This document shows, piece after piece, positions 52,592 through 62,199 of a stretch of 64,000 nt of DNA. Where the stretch lies: NCBI RefSeq assembly GCF_014648475.1, contig NZ_BMRE01000041.1:19029-83028 (forward strand), read 5' to 3'. The stretch is from Lentzea flava (GTDB taxonomy: Bacteria; Actinomycetota; Actinomycetes; Mycobacteriales; Pseudonocardiaceae). The notes beneath the pieces are model-generated. The model did no database searches. It was not told where the DNA came from and saw only the letters and a program-made list of their open reading frames with translations. Position 1 is the first letter of the stretch. Each line of letters begins with the position of its first letter. A program made the position numbers and the translations under genes.

Positions 52592-53443
52592 CTAGGCGCC
52601 GTGCCCGGGGTCGGAAGTCCCGGCTTCCGCGCGGTTCACCTCGGTGCCGAGTTCGACGGTCTGCACAATCCAGAACGCCGCGAACATCGCGATCAGCAAC
52701 GCCTCCAGCCACAACGCCCAGTGCCGCACATCGGACAGGATGAGCGCGAGGCCGAGGACGAGCACGAGGACCATGGCGATCGCCACGCCGAAGTACCAGT
52801 GCTTGTACGGCTTGGCCGCGAAAACGGCGTTCAGGACGACGACCAGGACGATGCCGACGAACAGCGCCACGGCCGCACCGAGGTGCCCGTACTTCAGGAA
52901 GAAGGGCCGCTGCCAGACGTACATCACGATGCCGACGATCAGCAGGGCGAGGGTCACGAACACCGATGCCAGCGAGTACAGCTTGGACGGAGAACGCCGG
53001 TCCTGGCGGAGCGCGGGCACGGCCAAGGTGATCACCGTGGCGATCACGCCGATCGCCAGCAGGGCGCCCACGTTGGTGCCCACCGCGACGGCGATCTCCT
53101 GCTCGTCGGGACCATTCGTGGGCGGACATGCCGTGTCACGGCCTGTCGGCACGAACGCGACAATGAACGCCATGAACCCTGAATAGTCGAGTGCGGTGTT
53201 CTCGTAATCGTTGTTGCCGCGATAGATGATGAGACAAGCACCGACCGCGCACAGACTGCCGACGAAGACGGGCCGCACCGAAGTGAAGTAGTAGGCGCTG
53301 ATCGAGGTCTGCCAGCAGTTCAGGCTGACGAACACCAGCTGGGCCAGGATGGTGAGGAAGAGCAGGCCGACCAGCAGGACTATCGCGACGCGCAGGGCCA
53401 GATAGGTCTGCCGGACATTCGCCTCTTTGTTTTCGACGGGCAT
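52592..53443 (-). CDS. Multi-pass membrane protein
   Basis: 283 aa with about seven transmembrane helices (residues 20-40, 60-75, 85-105, 125-145, 160-180, 190-210, 240-265). Start ATG 53443 with GGAGGG 4-5 nt upstream. No enzymatic motif recognised. Lies between the YbaB-like gene (108-nt gap) and the APH-like gene. Confidence 0.7.
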   Translation of the reverse strand: MPVENKEANVRQTYLALRVAIVLLVGLLFLTILAQLVFVSLNCWQTSISAYYFTSVRPVFVGSLCAVGACLIIYRGNNDYENTALDYSGFMAFIVAFVPTGRDTACPPTNGPDEQEIAVAVGTNVGALLAIGVIATVITLAVPALRQDRRSPSKLYSLASVFVTLALLIVGIVMYVWQRPFFLKYGHLGAAVALFVGIVLVVVLNAVFAAKPYKHWYFGVAIAMVLVLVLGLALILSDVRHWALWLEALLIAMFAAFWIVQTVELGTEVNRAEAGTSDPGHGA

Positions 53444-53577
53444 GGCGACCCTCCTTCGAACGTACTCCAGGATCGCGTGCCGCACATTGGCCGTTAGCCC
53501 TGCGCAGCGCGCGTCACCTGAATGCGCGTCACGAAATGGGAACGCCGAGAAAACGCAGCACGGTTCCGCCCTCCTGC

Positions 53578-54408
53578 TCAGCTGCCGGTGGCCTCCAGCC
53601 AGGGCACGATCGCCGCGACGAACCCGTCAGGGCTGGTCATGGGACGCCCGTTCATGGTGGCCACCAGGTGTCCGACGCCGAACAGCGCGTCCCACGTGCG
53701 CGCGCGGCGGTACGTCTCGGCGGAAACGGCGCGACGGACGTTGTCCCAGCCGTGCCAGGCCATCTGGGCGGCGTCGATGGCGGGGTCGCCGGGCATGGCC
53801 ATGTCCCAGTCGAGGACGCCGAGCAACTTCCCGTCCGCCGACCAGTGCACGTTCGAACCGCTGAGATCGCCGTGCACCAGGGCGTCGGGCACGGGCTCCA
53901 GGGCCAGCGCGTCGTCCAGCCGCCGCCGTCCCTCGTCCCGCCAGCGAGCGGGCAGCCGGGGCAGGATCTCCTCGGCGATGATCTCCGACCACGACGGCCC
54001 CTGCGCCCGGTCGTCCAGGACCTCCAGCAGCGCCCCGCCGAGCGGCACGGACCGCACGGCCTCCAGCACCTCGCCCACCTGCGCCGGATCACCCACCCCC
54101 TCCGGCAGGGCGACGCCGTCGACCCACGACACGGCGACGGCGGCCCGCTCACCGAACATCGTCACGGGGGTGAGCGGCTGCGGCACCTGGAACGGCAGGC
54201 CCGCGGAAGCCAGCTGCCGCAACACCTCCACCCGGCGGGGCATCGACGCGGCGCCGAGCGGCCGCTTGCTGACCCTGACGGCGGCGACGCCCGGGATCAG
54301 CAAGACGTCGTGGATGTTGCCGTCGGCCGCGACTCCGGCGTCGTCCAGCTTCACGCCGGGCAGCAGCGCGGCGGCGATCTCCAGCAGGTCCGGGGTGGCC
54401 TTGATCAT
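53578..54408 (-). CDS. Aminoglycoside-phosphotransferase-fold kinase
   Basis: 276 aa. Catalytic loop HGDLSGSNVHW and metal-binding LDWDMAMPGDP (Brenner and DFG-like motifs), typical of the APH/choline kinase superfamily. Substrate unknown; small-molecule or drug phosphorylation possible. Follows the DUF7192-like gene by 22 nt. Confidence 0.85.
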   Translation of the reverse strand: MIKATPDLLEIAAALLPGVKLDDAGVAADGNIHDVLLIPGVAAVRVSKRPLGAASMPRRVEVLRQLASAGLPFQVPQPLTPVTMFGERAAVAVSWVDGVALPEGVGDPAQVGEVLEAVRSVPLGGALLEVLDDRAQGPSWSEIIAEEILPRLPARWRDEGRRRLDDALALEPVPDALVHGDLSGSNVHWSADGKLLGVLDWDMAMPGDPAIDAAQMAWHGWDNVRRAVSAETYRRARTWDALFGVGHLVATMNGRPMTSPDGFVAAIVPWLEATGS

Positions 54409-54430
54409 GCCCGGAACCTACCTCCGGTGC

Positions 54431-55279
54431 TCAGTGCTGGATCAGCCCGAGCTCGCCGAACATCCGCCTGCCCCAGGACAGCGCGGTGGGCAGGTCGTCC
54501 CACTGCCGGTCCTGTGCCGTCAGATAGGGGAACACGTACGGATCGGTGATCTCCGCGGGCAGGTCGGCGGCATCGAGCGTGTACGGGGGAAATCCGTAGT
54601 TGCCGAGCGCCATCGCCGTGGAGACGGCGGTCGGTTGCGCGTCCCACACCCCGAACCAGAGCCGCCGCAGCATCGCGGGGTGTGCCACCGCGAAGATCAG
54701 CCTGCCCACGTCGAACGGTTCGCCGGCGGTGATCACCCTGGCCATGCCGCAGAAGCGGTGCGTCTTCCCGCCCATGGCCAGGTACCCGGCGAACCCGGAC
54801 CACACCTCCACGCTGTGCCCCGCGTCGATGATCGCGGAGCAGAGCGCGGCCAGCGCCAGGCCGCGGTTGATGATCACGTGGTGCTCGATCGTGTTCGAGT
54901 AGCCGCCCGGCACGACGAACGTGATCACCTTGCCGCGCCGGGAGACCTGCCGGGGCACCGCGTCCACCATGCACTCCGGCACCCCGGACAGGTAGGCGCC
55001 GACGTCCACCTCGCTGCCGGTCACGTCCCAGGCCGGTTCCAGCACGGTGACCGCGTGGGACAGCCCGGCACTCTCGCGCAGCTCGGCGACCGTCACGTCG
55101 GTCTCCTCCAGCGCCAGCGGCCAGCCGTCGGTGGCCAGTTCGATCGCCTCCTCCCAGGAGGCGCCGTGCCAGCCGGTGTCGACGCTCCTGCTGTCGGCGT
55201 GACGAGTGGTCGGTGGCGCGGACGCGGCGTCGAGGAACTCGCGCCAGGACATCAGCGGCGCCAGCTTCAGGGGATGCAC
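54431..55279 (-). CDS. Unknown protein beside AAA+ ATPase, DUF7192-like
   Basis: 282 aa. GWHGASWEEAIELATDGWP and VVPGGYSNTIEHHVIINRGLA resemble a phage-associated family (DUF7192, tentative). No membrane segment. Start GTG 55279, 3 nt after the ATPase stop, so coupled. Such proteins may co-act with MoxR/CobS-like AAA+ ATPases. Function unknown. Confidence 0.55.
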   Translation of the reverse strand: MHPLKLAPLMSWREFLDAASAPPTTRHADSRSVDTGWHGASWEEAIELATDGWPLALEETDVTVAELRESAGLSHAVTVLEPAWDVTGSEVDVGAYLSGVPECMVDAVPRQVSRRGKVITFVVPGGYSNTIEHHVIINRGLALAALCSAIIDAGHSVEVWSGFAGYLAMGGKTHRFCGMARVITAGEPFDVGRLIFAVAHPAMLRRLWFGVWDAQPTAVSTAMALGNYGFPPYTLDAADLPAEITDPYVFPYLTAQDRQWDDLPTALSWGRRMFGELGLIQH

Positions 55280-55282
55280 GGA

Positions 55283-56989
55283 TCAGTCCAGCCCGAGCGC
55301 CTTGCGGTGCGCGTCGGACATCCCGCGCACCACCCGCCACTCGAAGACCTGGTCCACGGTGGCACCCGCCTCGAGCAGCTTGGCCCCGTCGATGCTGGCC
55401 CGCGGCGAGATGATCACCGGCAGCTTCTTGGTCTCCGCCACCGCGCGCAGGTTCCTGATGTCGTCGAGGAGCTCCATCACCGCGTCGGGATGCGACGGCG
55501 CGTGCCGCAGCGCGATCCGTTCCTCGAGGTCCTCGTCGATCTCCACGTCCATCACGACGAACCGGTCCAGCGTGGCGGAGTCCAGCGTCTGCCTGCCGAC
55601 GTACTGCCGGTCGCCGCCGGTGCCGTAGGTGTTCCCGGTCGCCACCAACCGGAAGTTCTCGTGCGCGTCGACCATCCGGTCCGCGAACGCGCAGGTGCCG
55701 AGCGCGAGCGCCTGGTTGAGCTCGGCCAGCAGCCCGGGATGCCCGTTGTCGAGCTCGTCCAGGAGCATCACCCCGCCGTGCTCGAAGGCGCGACGAAACG
55801 GCGTGTCGTGGTACTTGCCGTGGGCGTCGTAGTAGCCGAACACCTTGCTCATCGGCGTAGTCGGACCGAGCGACAGCGCGTGGAACTCCAGTCCCAGCGC
55901 ACCCGCCGCGTGCTTGGCCAGCATGGACTTCCCCGTGCCCGCCGGCCCGACCAGCAGCACGTGACAGCGCGCGTGCAGGGCCACCAGAAGCTCTGGCAGC
56001 ACCGCGTGGGTGTCCGCGCCGAGCTCCACCTTCCGCCCCTGCGGCAGCACCACCGTGACGACGTTCGGCGCGTACTGCTCGAACGCCCTCGCCGCCTCCT
56101 CGCGGACCGCGCCCCGCACCCGTTTCAGCGCTTCCTCGGACACCTCGACGACCACGTCCGGCACGACCTCGCGGGTCGCGGTCCGTGCCGTTTCGGTCAC
56201 CGCGACCGAGGCCTTGTCCACCAGCTCGTCGAGCAGCCGCTGCACATCCGGCGTCACCTCGGCCATCGCCGCGCGAGCGAGCGCCGGCAACACCTCGCCC
56301 GCCTCGCGCCGCACCGCCTGCTCCAACGCGCCGCGAACCTCCTCGGCGGCACTCCGCACCGCCGCGGGCGCCGCGTCCACCACCGCGGCCCGCGCGGCCT
56401 CGACCACCACGGCAGACCCGCCGCGCAGCACCTCCTCGCGCAGCACGGCGGGATCCGGAGTGACCTCGGCGACCGCGGCGCGTGCCAGTTCGTCGAGCAA
56501 CTCCCCGGCCTGCTTCCGAAGGCCTTCGGCAACCGCGGCCCGCACCTCGCCGGTGGCCTTGCGCACGACGTCGGTCAACACGTCCGCGGCCTGCTTCCGC
56601 ACGACAGCGGTGACCTGCGCCGTGGCGTCGGCGACCAGCCCCTCGCGCAACTTCGCCAGGTCCGGCGTCGCGTCCCGCACCGCCAGCGCGGCGAGCCCCG
56701 GCAGCAAACCGTCCGCCGAACGCCGGACCAACTCCGGCACTTCGGCCTCCAACCGCTCGCGAATCGCACCTTCGACCGCAACCCGCATCTCGCCAGGATC
56801 CGGCGTGGCACCCGCGACCGCGAGCCTCGACAGGTTGGGCAGCAAGGCACGGGCGTACTCGTGGACGGCGTCCGGCAACCGGGAGTGGATCTCACCCTCG
56901 AGCATCGCGATCAGATTGCTCTCGGCGAACACCTCACGCGCCACCGTCTCGGAGATCCGCGTGACCTCTGCCCTCGTACTCCCCAGCAC
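55283..56989 (-). CDS. MoxR/CobS-like AAA+ ATPase with N-terminal repeats
   Basis: 568 aa. Residues 1-310: helical/coiled region with four related segments (LLPxLAxxAV...TPD; TPD at 62, 108, 177 and 246, spaced 46, 69 and 69). Residues 340-568: AAA+ core with Walker A GPAGTGKS (348-355), Walker B LLDELDN and sensor ATGNTYGTGG. GTG 56989 with GGAGG 4 nt upstream is preferred over an upstream start. Typical MoxR-VWA pairing is missing; the partner may be the adjacent protein. Confidence 0.8.
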   Translation of the reverse strand: MLGSTRAEVTRISETVAREVFAESNLIAMLEGEIHSRLPDAVHEYARALLPNLSRLAVAGATPDPGEMRVAVEGAIRERLEAEVPELVRRSADGLLPGLAALAVRDATPDLAKLREGLVADATAQVTAVVRKQAADVLTDVVRKATGEVRAAVAEGLRKQAGELLDELARAAVAEVTPDPAVLREEVLRGGSAVVVEAARAAVVDAAPAAVRSAAEEVRGALEQAVRREAGEVLPALARAAMAEVTPDVQRLLDELVDKASVAVTETARTATREVVPDVVVEVSEEALKRVRGAVREEAARAFEQYAPNVVTVVLPQGRKVELGADTHAVLPELLVALHARCHVLLVGPAGTGKSMLAKHAAGALGLEFHALSLGPTTPMSKVFGYYDAHGKYHDTPFRRAFEHGGVMLLDELDNGHPGLLAELNQALALGTCAFADRMVDAHENFRLVATGNTYGTGGDRQYVGRQTLDSATLDRFVVMDVEIDEDLEERIALRHAPSHPDAVMELLDDIRNLRAVAETKKLPVIISPRASIDGAKLLEAGATVDQVFEWRVVRGMSDAHRKALGLD

Positions 56990-57111
56990 GTTTCCTCCGT
57001 GGCGTTCCGCGTTCTGCGCTTCGGAGGCGAGTGTCTTGGACCTCTGGCGGGACCGGTCCCGCAACGGTGCTCAGTCCACTGCGACTTCGGCACCCTGAAG
57101 TACGACAAAGC

Positions 57112-57140
57112 AAAAGAGGCCGTCGGTACGACGACCTCTT
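57112..57140 (-). terminator. Rho-independent terminator of tRNA-Leu
   Basis: Minus strand: AAGAGG-T-CGTCG, loop TAC, CGACG-G-CCTCTT, then TTTTGCTTTG. Stem of 11 pairs with one mismatch and a T run. Lies 17 nt beyond the tRNA 3' end. Confidence 0.75.
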
Positions 57141-57156
57141 CGCGTGTGGTTAATGC

Positions 57157-57242
57157 TGGTGTCCGAGGGGGGACTTGAACCCCCACCCCCTTGCGGGGAC
57201 TAGCACCTCAAGCTAGCGCGTCTGCCATTCCGCCACCCAGAC
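57157..57242 (-). tRNA. tRNA-Leu (anticodon GAG)
   Basis: 86 nt with encoded CCA. Acceptor stem GTCTGGG pairs with CTCGGAC (wobbles allowed); anticodon stem CTAGC/GCTAG encloses loop TTGAGGT, anticodon GAG; a long variable arm (CCCCGCAAGGGG) marks class II. T arm GGGGGTTCAAGTCCCCC. A minus-strand TATGAT -10 box sits at 57258-57253. Confidence 0.95.
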
Positions 57243-57360
57243 TTACCGCTCAATCATAAAACACCCCTGAACGGCCCCTTGCACGGGGGTCCCCGCAGCC
57301 GTGCCGCCACGACTCCGCCGCCGACGAGATAGGTTGGGCTCGCAGCAGAGGAGGCCACCG

Positions 57361-58479
57361 GTGAAGGTGATCGTCGAGGCAGACGGCGGGTCGCGGGGCA
57401 ATCCCGGGCCGGCGGGGTACGGGGCTGTCGTCCGCGACAAGCTCACCGGCGAGACGCTGGCCGAGCGCAAGGGGTCCGTCGGCGTCGCCACCAACAACGT
57501 GGCCGAGTACCAGGGGCTGATCGCGGGGCTGCGGGCTGCGCGGGAGCTGAACGCCGAGACCGTTGACGTGCGGATGGACTCCAAGCTCGTCGTCGAGCAG
57601 ATGGCCGGGCGCTGGAAGATCAAGCACCCCTCCATGCAGCCGCTCGCGCTCGAAGCCCAGCAGCTCGCCAGGACCTTCCAGAAGGTCACGTACGAGTGGA
57701 TTCCCCGGGAGCGCAACCGGCAGGCCGACCGGCTGGCCAACGAGGCCATGGACGGCGAGACCAAAGGCGAGGCCAAAGGCCAGATCAAAGGCGAGCCACA
57801 AGGGGAGAGCAAGGCCGACGAGAGCAAGGAAGGCGACAAGCAGCCGCACTGGAGCGGGGCTACGGGCGATCCGACGCGGCTGATCCTGTTGCGGCACGGG
57901 CAGACCCGGCTGTCGGTCGAGCGGCGGTACTCGGGGCGTGGCGATCACCCGCTGACCGAGCTCGGGCTGGAGCAGGCCTCCAAGGCCGCCCAGCGTCTCT
58001 CCAAAGTGGACGACATCGCGGCCATCATCTCCTCACCGCTGCAGCGGACCGTGCAGACCGCTCAGAAGCTCGGCGAGGCCACGGGGCTCGAGGTCATCAC
58101 CCACCAGGGGCTCATCGAGACCGACTTCGGCACGTGGGAGGGGCTGACGTTCGCCGAGGCGGCGCGGCAGGACCCGGAGATCCACCGGCGGTGGCTCGGC
58201 GACACCAGCGTCCGGCCGCCGGAGGGGGAGAGCTTCGACGAGGTCAACGCCAGGGTGCGCAAGGCGCGTAGCGAGATCATCGCGAAGTTCGGCGGCAAGA
58301 CGCTGGTGCTCGTCAGTCACGTCACGCCGATCAAGACTCTTCTTCGCCAGGCGCTCGACGTCGGGCCGCAGTTCCTGTTCCGCATGCACCTGGACCTGAC
58401 GGGTGTTTCGATCGCCGAGTTCTACCCGGACGGGCACGCCTCGGTGAAGCTCGTGAACGACACTTCGCACCTGGGCTGA
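57361..58479 (+). CDS. rnhA: RNase H I / acid phosphatase fusion
   Basis: 372 aa. RNase HI domain (about 1-130) with D8, E49, D73, D123 and NNVAEYQGL; a Lys/Glu/Gly-rich linker (131-165), then a histidine phosphatase domain with LLRHGQT (His179) and VSHVTPIK. Rv2228c homologue; the phosphatase half is CobC-like (alpha-ribazole phosphatase). GTG start with GAGGAGG upstream. The linker DNA has 12-bp tandem repeats. Confidence 0.92.
   Translation: MKVIVEADGGSRGNPGPAGYGAVVRDKLTGETLAERKGSVGVATNNVAEYQGLIAGLRAARELNAETVDVRMDSKLVVEQMAGRWKIKHPSMQPLALEAQQLARTFQKVTYEWIPRERNRQADRLANEAMDGETKGEAKGQIKGEPQGESKADESKEGDKQPHWSGATGDPTRLILLRHGQTRLSVERRYSGRGDHPLTELGLEQASKAAQRLSKVDDIAAIISSPLQRTVQTAQKLGEATGLEVITHQGLIETDFGTWEGLTFAEAARQDPEIHRRWLGDTSVRPPEGESFDEVNARVRKARSEIIAKFGGKTLVLVSHVTPIKTLLRQALDVGPQFLFRMHLDLTGVSIAEFYPDGHASVKLVNDTSHLG
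57754..57813 (+). repeat. 12-bp coding minisatellite in rnhA linker
   Basis: Five units of a GGCGAGNCCAAA-type 12-mer, two nearly identical and three diverged, coding for GETK/GEAK/GQIK/GEPQ/GESK. Copy changes keep the frame, so linker length can vary among strains. Confidence 0.8.
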
Positions 58480-58481
58480 AA

Positions 58482-59003
58482 CTAGGACACCTTGCGCAGG
58501 CGGGGCGTCAGCGCCGTCATGAACCGGTCGGCCGCCGCGTCCAGAGCGGCGGTCGATTCCGGCGTACCCACCTTCTGGTCCAGCACGAACTCGCCGCGGA
58601 CCACCTGGTCGGCGCCCTTCGCCGCGAGCAACGGGTGCAGGGCGTAGTCCATCGCCACGAGGAAGCCCTGGTTGCCGCCCGTCGCCAGCGGCAGCACCGC
58701 ACGGCCCCGCAGCGCCTTCTTCGGCAGCAGGTCGAGCAACGCCTTCACCAGGCCGCTGTAGGCCGCGCGGTACACCGGCGACGCCACCACCACGCCGTCC
58801 GCGGACAGCACGGAGCTCACGGCGGCGGCGATCTCCTGGTCGCGGAGGTCCTCGGTGAGCAGCGACAACGTGGGCAACGAGCGCACGTCGAGCACCGACA
58901 CGCGGTGGCCGGCCGCCTGGAGCACGGCGGCCACGTGCGACACCACGACGCCGGTCGGCGCGGCGGGGGACGGCGCGCCGGAGATGATCAGCAGATCGGA
59001 CAT
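58482..59003 (-). CDS. NAD(P)H-dependent FMN reductase (SsuE-like)
   Basis: 173 aa flavodoxin-fold. LLIISGAPSPAAPTGV for FMN phosphate, VVASPVYRAAYSGLVKALLD for the isoalloxazine loop; SsuE family reduces FMN for sulfonate monooxygenases. ATG 59003 with GGGAG 8 nt upstream. Convergent with rnhA (2-nt gap). No ssuD gene is nearby. Confidence 0.85.
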   Translation of the reverse strand: MSDLLIISGAPSPAAPTGVVVSHVAAVLQAAGHRVSVLDVRSLPTLSLLTEDLRDQEIAAAVSSVLSADGVVVASPVYRAAYSGLVKALLDLLPKKALRGRAVLPLATGGNQGFLVAMDYALHPLLAAKGADQVVRGEFVLDQKVGTPESTAALDAAADRFMTALTPRLRKVS

Positions 59004-59145
59004 GGCAAGCACTCCCTGAGGTCGCGGGTGAGAGAAAGCGCGCTCAGCGGAGGCAACACAGGCTTGCTGCCACGCGGCCGTAGTCGACGTGGCGACGTCG
59101 TGTCATGGATCGAGTGAACCAACGTCCGGGCTGGTGAACAACCAC

Positions 59146-59166
59146 TCCCAGACCCTGGGATATCCT
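59146..59166 (+). promoter_or_regulatory. rnpB promoter (-10) with small hairpin
   Basis: TATCCT at 59161-59166 ends 7 nt before the RNase P RNA 5' end. Immediately upstream is a TCCCAG-ACC-CTGGGA palindrome (59146-59160). No clear -35 box. Confidence 0.45.
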
Positions 59167-59173
59167 GGTGGAC

Positions 59174-59560
59174 GCGGATGAGTCGGCAGGGCGGCCGCGG
59201 CAGGAGACTGTCGAGGAAAGTCCGGACTCCACAGGGCAGGGTGGTTGTTAACGGCAACCAGGGGCGACCCTCGGGACAGTGCCACAGAAAGCAGACCGCC
59301 TCGGCGCGAGCCGGGGTAAGGGTGAAACGGTGGTGTAAGAGACCACCAGCGCCCCAGGTGACTGGGGCGGCTAGGTAAACCCCACCCGGAGCAAGGCCAA
59401 GAGGGCACGCGAGTGCCTGCGTGAGCGTTCGAGGGCGGCCCGTCCGATGCTCACGGGTAGGCCGCTAGAGCCTGCCGGCGACGGCAGGCCCAGATGGATG
59501 GTCGCCAAGTGGGACGCGAGTCCCATGAACAGGATCCGGCTTACATGCCGGCTCATCCGC
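59174..59560 (+). ncRNA. rnpB: RNase P RNA (type A)
   Basis: 387 nt. P1 helix: GCGGATGAG (59174-59182) with CTCATCCGC (59552-59560). Conserved core GAGGAAAGTCCGGACTCC near the 5' end, GGGTGAAACGGTGGTGTAAG in the specificity part, and GATCCGGCTTAC near the 3' end. Ribozyme for tRNA 5' maturation. Confidence 0.95.
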
Positions 59561-59566
59561 CTGAAA

Positions 59567-59594
59567 CGGTGCCAGGGCCGAAGCCCCGGCACCG
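59567..59594. terminator. Bidirectional terminator after rnpB
   Basis: CGGTGCC (59567-59573) pairs with 59588-59594; inner GGGC/GCCC with a CGAA tetraloop. Lies between rnpB and the convergent protease gene. Confidence 0.75.
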
Positions 59595-59604
59595 GTCGAA
59601 GCGA

Positions 59605-60804
<1,200 letters not shown>

Positions 60805-60919
60805 GGCTCTCCTCAAAGGGGCTTGAGCAGGGAACCCGATGCTCGCACCCGAACGGCGAATCGTGCTACTCCATTCGGGTGTAATCCGGACGAGTGGATA
60901 GTCCTGTATTGATGACGGT

Positions 60920-62044
60920 GTGCTCTCCCACCTGGAATGCGCCCGCTGCGGCCAGCGCCACGACGCCGACCGGCCGCAGAACCTCTGCCGGTCCTGCTCG
61001 TCGCCCCTGCTGGCCCGCTACGACCTCACGAAGGCCGGCAGGCCCACCGGGGACAACAGCCTCTGGCGCTACCGGGACGTCCTGCCGGTCCGCGATCCCG
61101 ACCCCGCGTTCAGCCTCGGCGAGGGCATGACGCCGCTCGTGCCGTTGCCGGCGCTGAGCCGCGCGCTCGACGTGAACGTCCTGATGAAGGACGAGTCGCT
61201 CATCCCGACCGGCTCGTTCAAGGCGCGCGGTGCGGCCGTCGGCGTGGCGAGGGTCAAGGAGCTCGGCATCGAGGGCATCAAGATGCCGACCAACGGCAAC
61301 GCGGGCGCCGCCTGGGCCCTCTACGCGGCCCGCGCGGGTCTGCGCAGCGTCATCGCCATGCCGGAGGACGCCCCGCTGATCACCCGCGAGGAGGTCGAGG
61401 CGAGCGGTGCCGAGCTGCGGATCGTGCCGGGCACCATCGCCGACGCCGCCAAGGCCCTCGCGGACGTCGACCTCTTCGACGCCTCGACGCTCAAGGAGCC
61501 CTATCGCATCGAGGGCAAGAAGACGATGGGCTACGAGATCGCCGAGCAGCTCGGCTGGCGCGTCCCCGACGTGATCGTCTACCCGACCGGCGGCGGGGTC
61601 GGTCTGATCGGGATTCACAAGGCGCTCAACGAAATGCGCGAGCTCGGCTGGATCGACGGACCGCTGCCGCGTCTCGTCGCCGTCCAGTCCACCGGGTGCG
61701 CACCGATCGTCAGGGCGTTCGACGAGGGTGCGGCCGAATCGACGTTCTGGGACAACGCCTTCACGAACGCGTTCGGCATCAACGTGCCGAAGCCGTTGGG
61801 AGACTTCCTGATCCTGCGGGCGATCAGGGAGACCAACGGCACCGCGATAGCCGTGGACGATGGGCAGATTCTCGAAGACCGCGCGGAGTGCGCGCGACTC
61901 GAAGGCGTTTTCCTGTGCCCGGAAGGCGCCGCAACCCTCAGCGCGGTCCGGGTGCTGCGCAAGGACGGCTGGCTGCGAGCGGGTGACGAGGTGGTCGTGC
62001 TGAACACCGGAGCAGGCATCAAATACCCAGGTGTCCGCCTCTAG
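60920..62044 (+). CDS. Threonine synthase-like PLP enzyme
   Basis: 374 aa. N-terminal zinc-ribbon (C7, C10, C23, C26), then fold-type II PLP domain with Lys101 in TGSFKARG and a phosphate loop PTGGGVG. Threonine synthase family; replaces phosphate of O-phosphohomoserine. GTG 60920 with poor ribosome site. Whether it is the main thrC or a paralogue is not clear from this window. Confidence 0.82.
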   Translation: MLSHLECARCGQRHDADRPQNLCRSCSSPLLARYDLTKAGRPTGDNSLWRYRDVLPVRDPDPAFSLGEGMTPLVPLPALSRALDVNVLMKDESLIPTGSFKARGAAVGVARVKELGIEGIKMPTNGNAGAAWALYAARAGLRSVIAMPEDAPLITREEVEASGAELRIVPGTIADAAKALADVDLFDASTLKEPYRIEGKKTMGYEIAEQLGWRVPDVIVYPTGGGVGLIGIHKALNEMRELGWIDGPLPRLVAVQSTGCAPIVRAFDEGAAESTFWDNAFTNAFGINVPKPLGDFLILRAIRETNGTAIAVDDGQILEDRAECARLEGVFLCPEGAATLSAVRVLRKDGWLRAGDEVVVLNTGAGIKYPGVRL

Positions 62045-62101
62045 GTATCCCCAACGGCCAAGGGCGTTACAGAATTTCGGCCGTTCGAGTGGAGCCCCGG
62101 C

Positions 62102-62183
62102 GGGGACGACCCACCCTCGGTATCACGGCCCGGCAAGCCAAATCCTCCTGTCAGACGGCCGGCCCCTGCAGCCGGTCGTCCCC
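62102..62183 (+). promoter_or_regulatory. Structured 5' leader, possible riboswitch
   Basis: Perfect 10-bp long-range stem GGGGACGACC (62102-62111) / GGTCGTCCCC (62174-62183) enclosing GC-rich inner stems; the 3' arm ends just before the ribosome site AAGGGAGGG. No known class clearly matches; c-di-AMP (ydaO) considered but not supported by its core. Confidence 0.4.
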
Positions 62184-62199
62184 AAGGGAGGGAAGACAC

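Noticed and set aside
53509..53532. Direct repeat of GCGCGTCAC, 15-bp period, upstream of the membrane protein gene
   Set aside because: Only two short GC-rich copies; could be chance, and no matching regulator is nearby.
53522..57178. A 1218-residue plus-strand open frame
   Set aside because: Antisense to the kinase, the DUF7192-like gene and the AAA+ ATPase, which carry clear motifs; the frame is a high-GC artefact.
62102..62183. c-di-AMP (ydaO) riboswitch
   Set aside because: Some resemblance near GCAAGCCAAATCC and GTCAG, but the conserved GGGTGAATC core is missing, so only an unassigned structured leader is reported.
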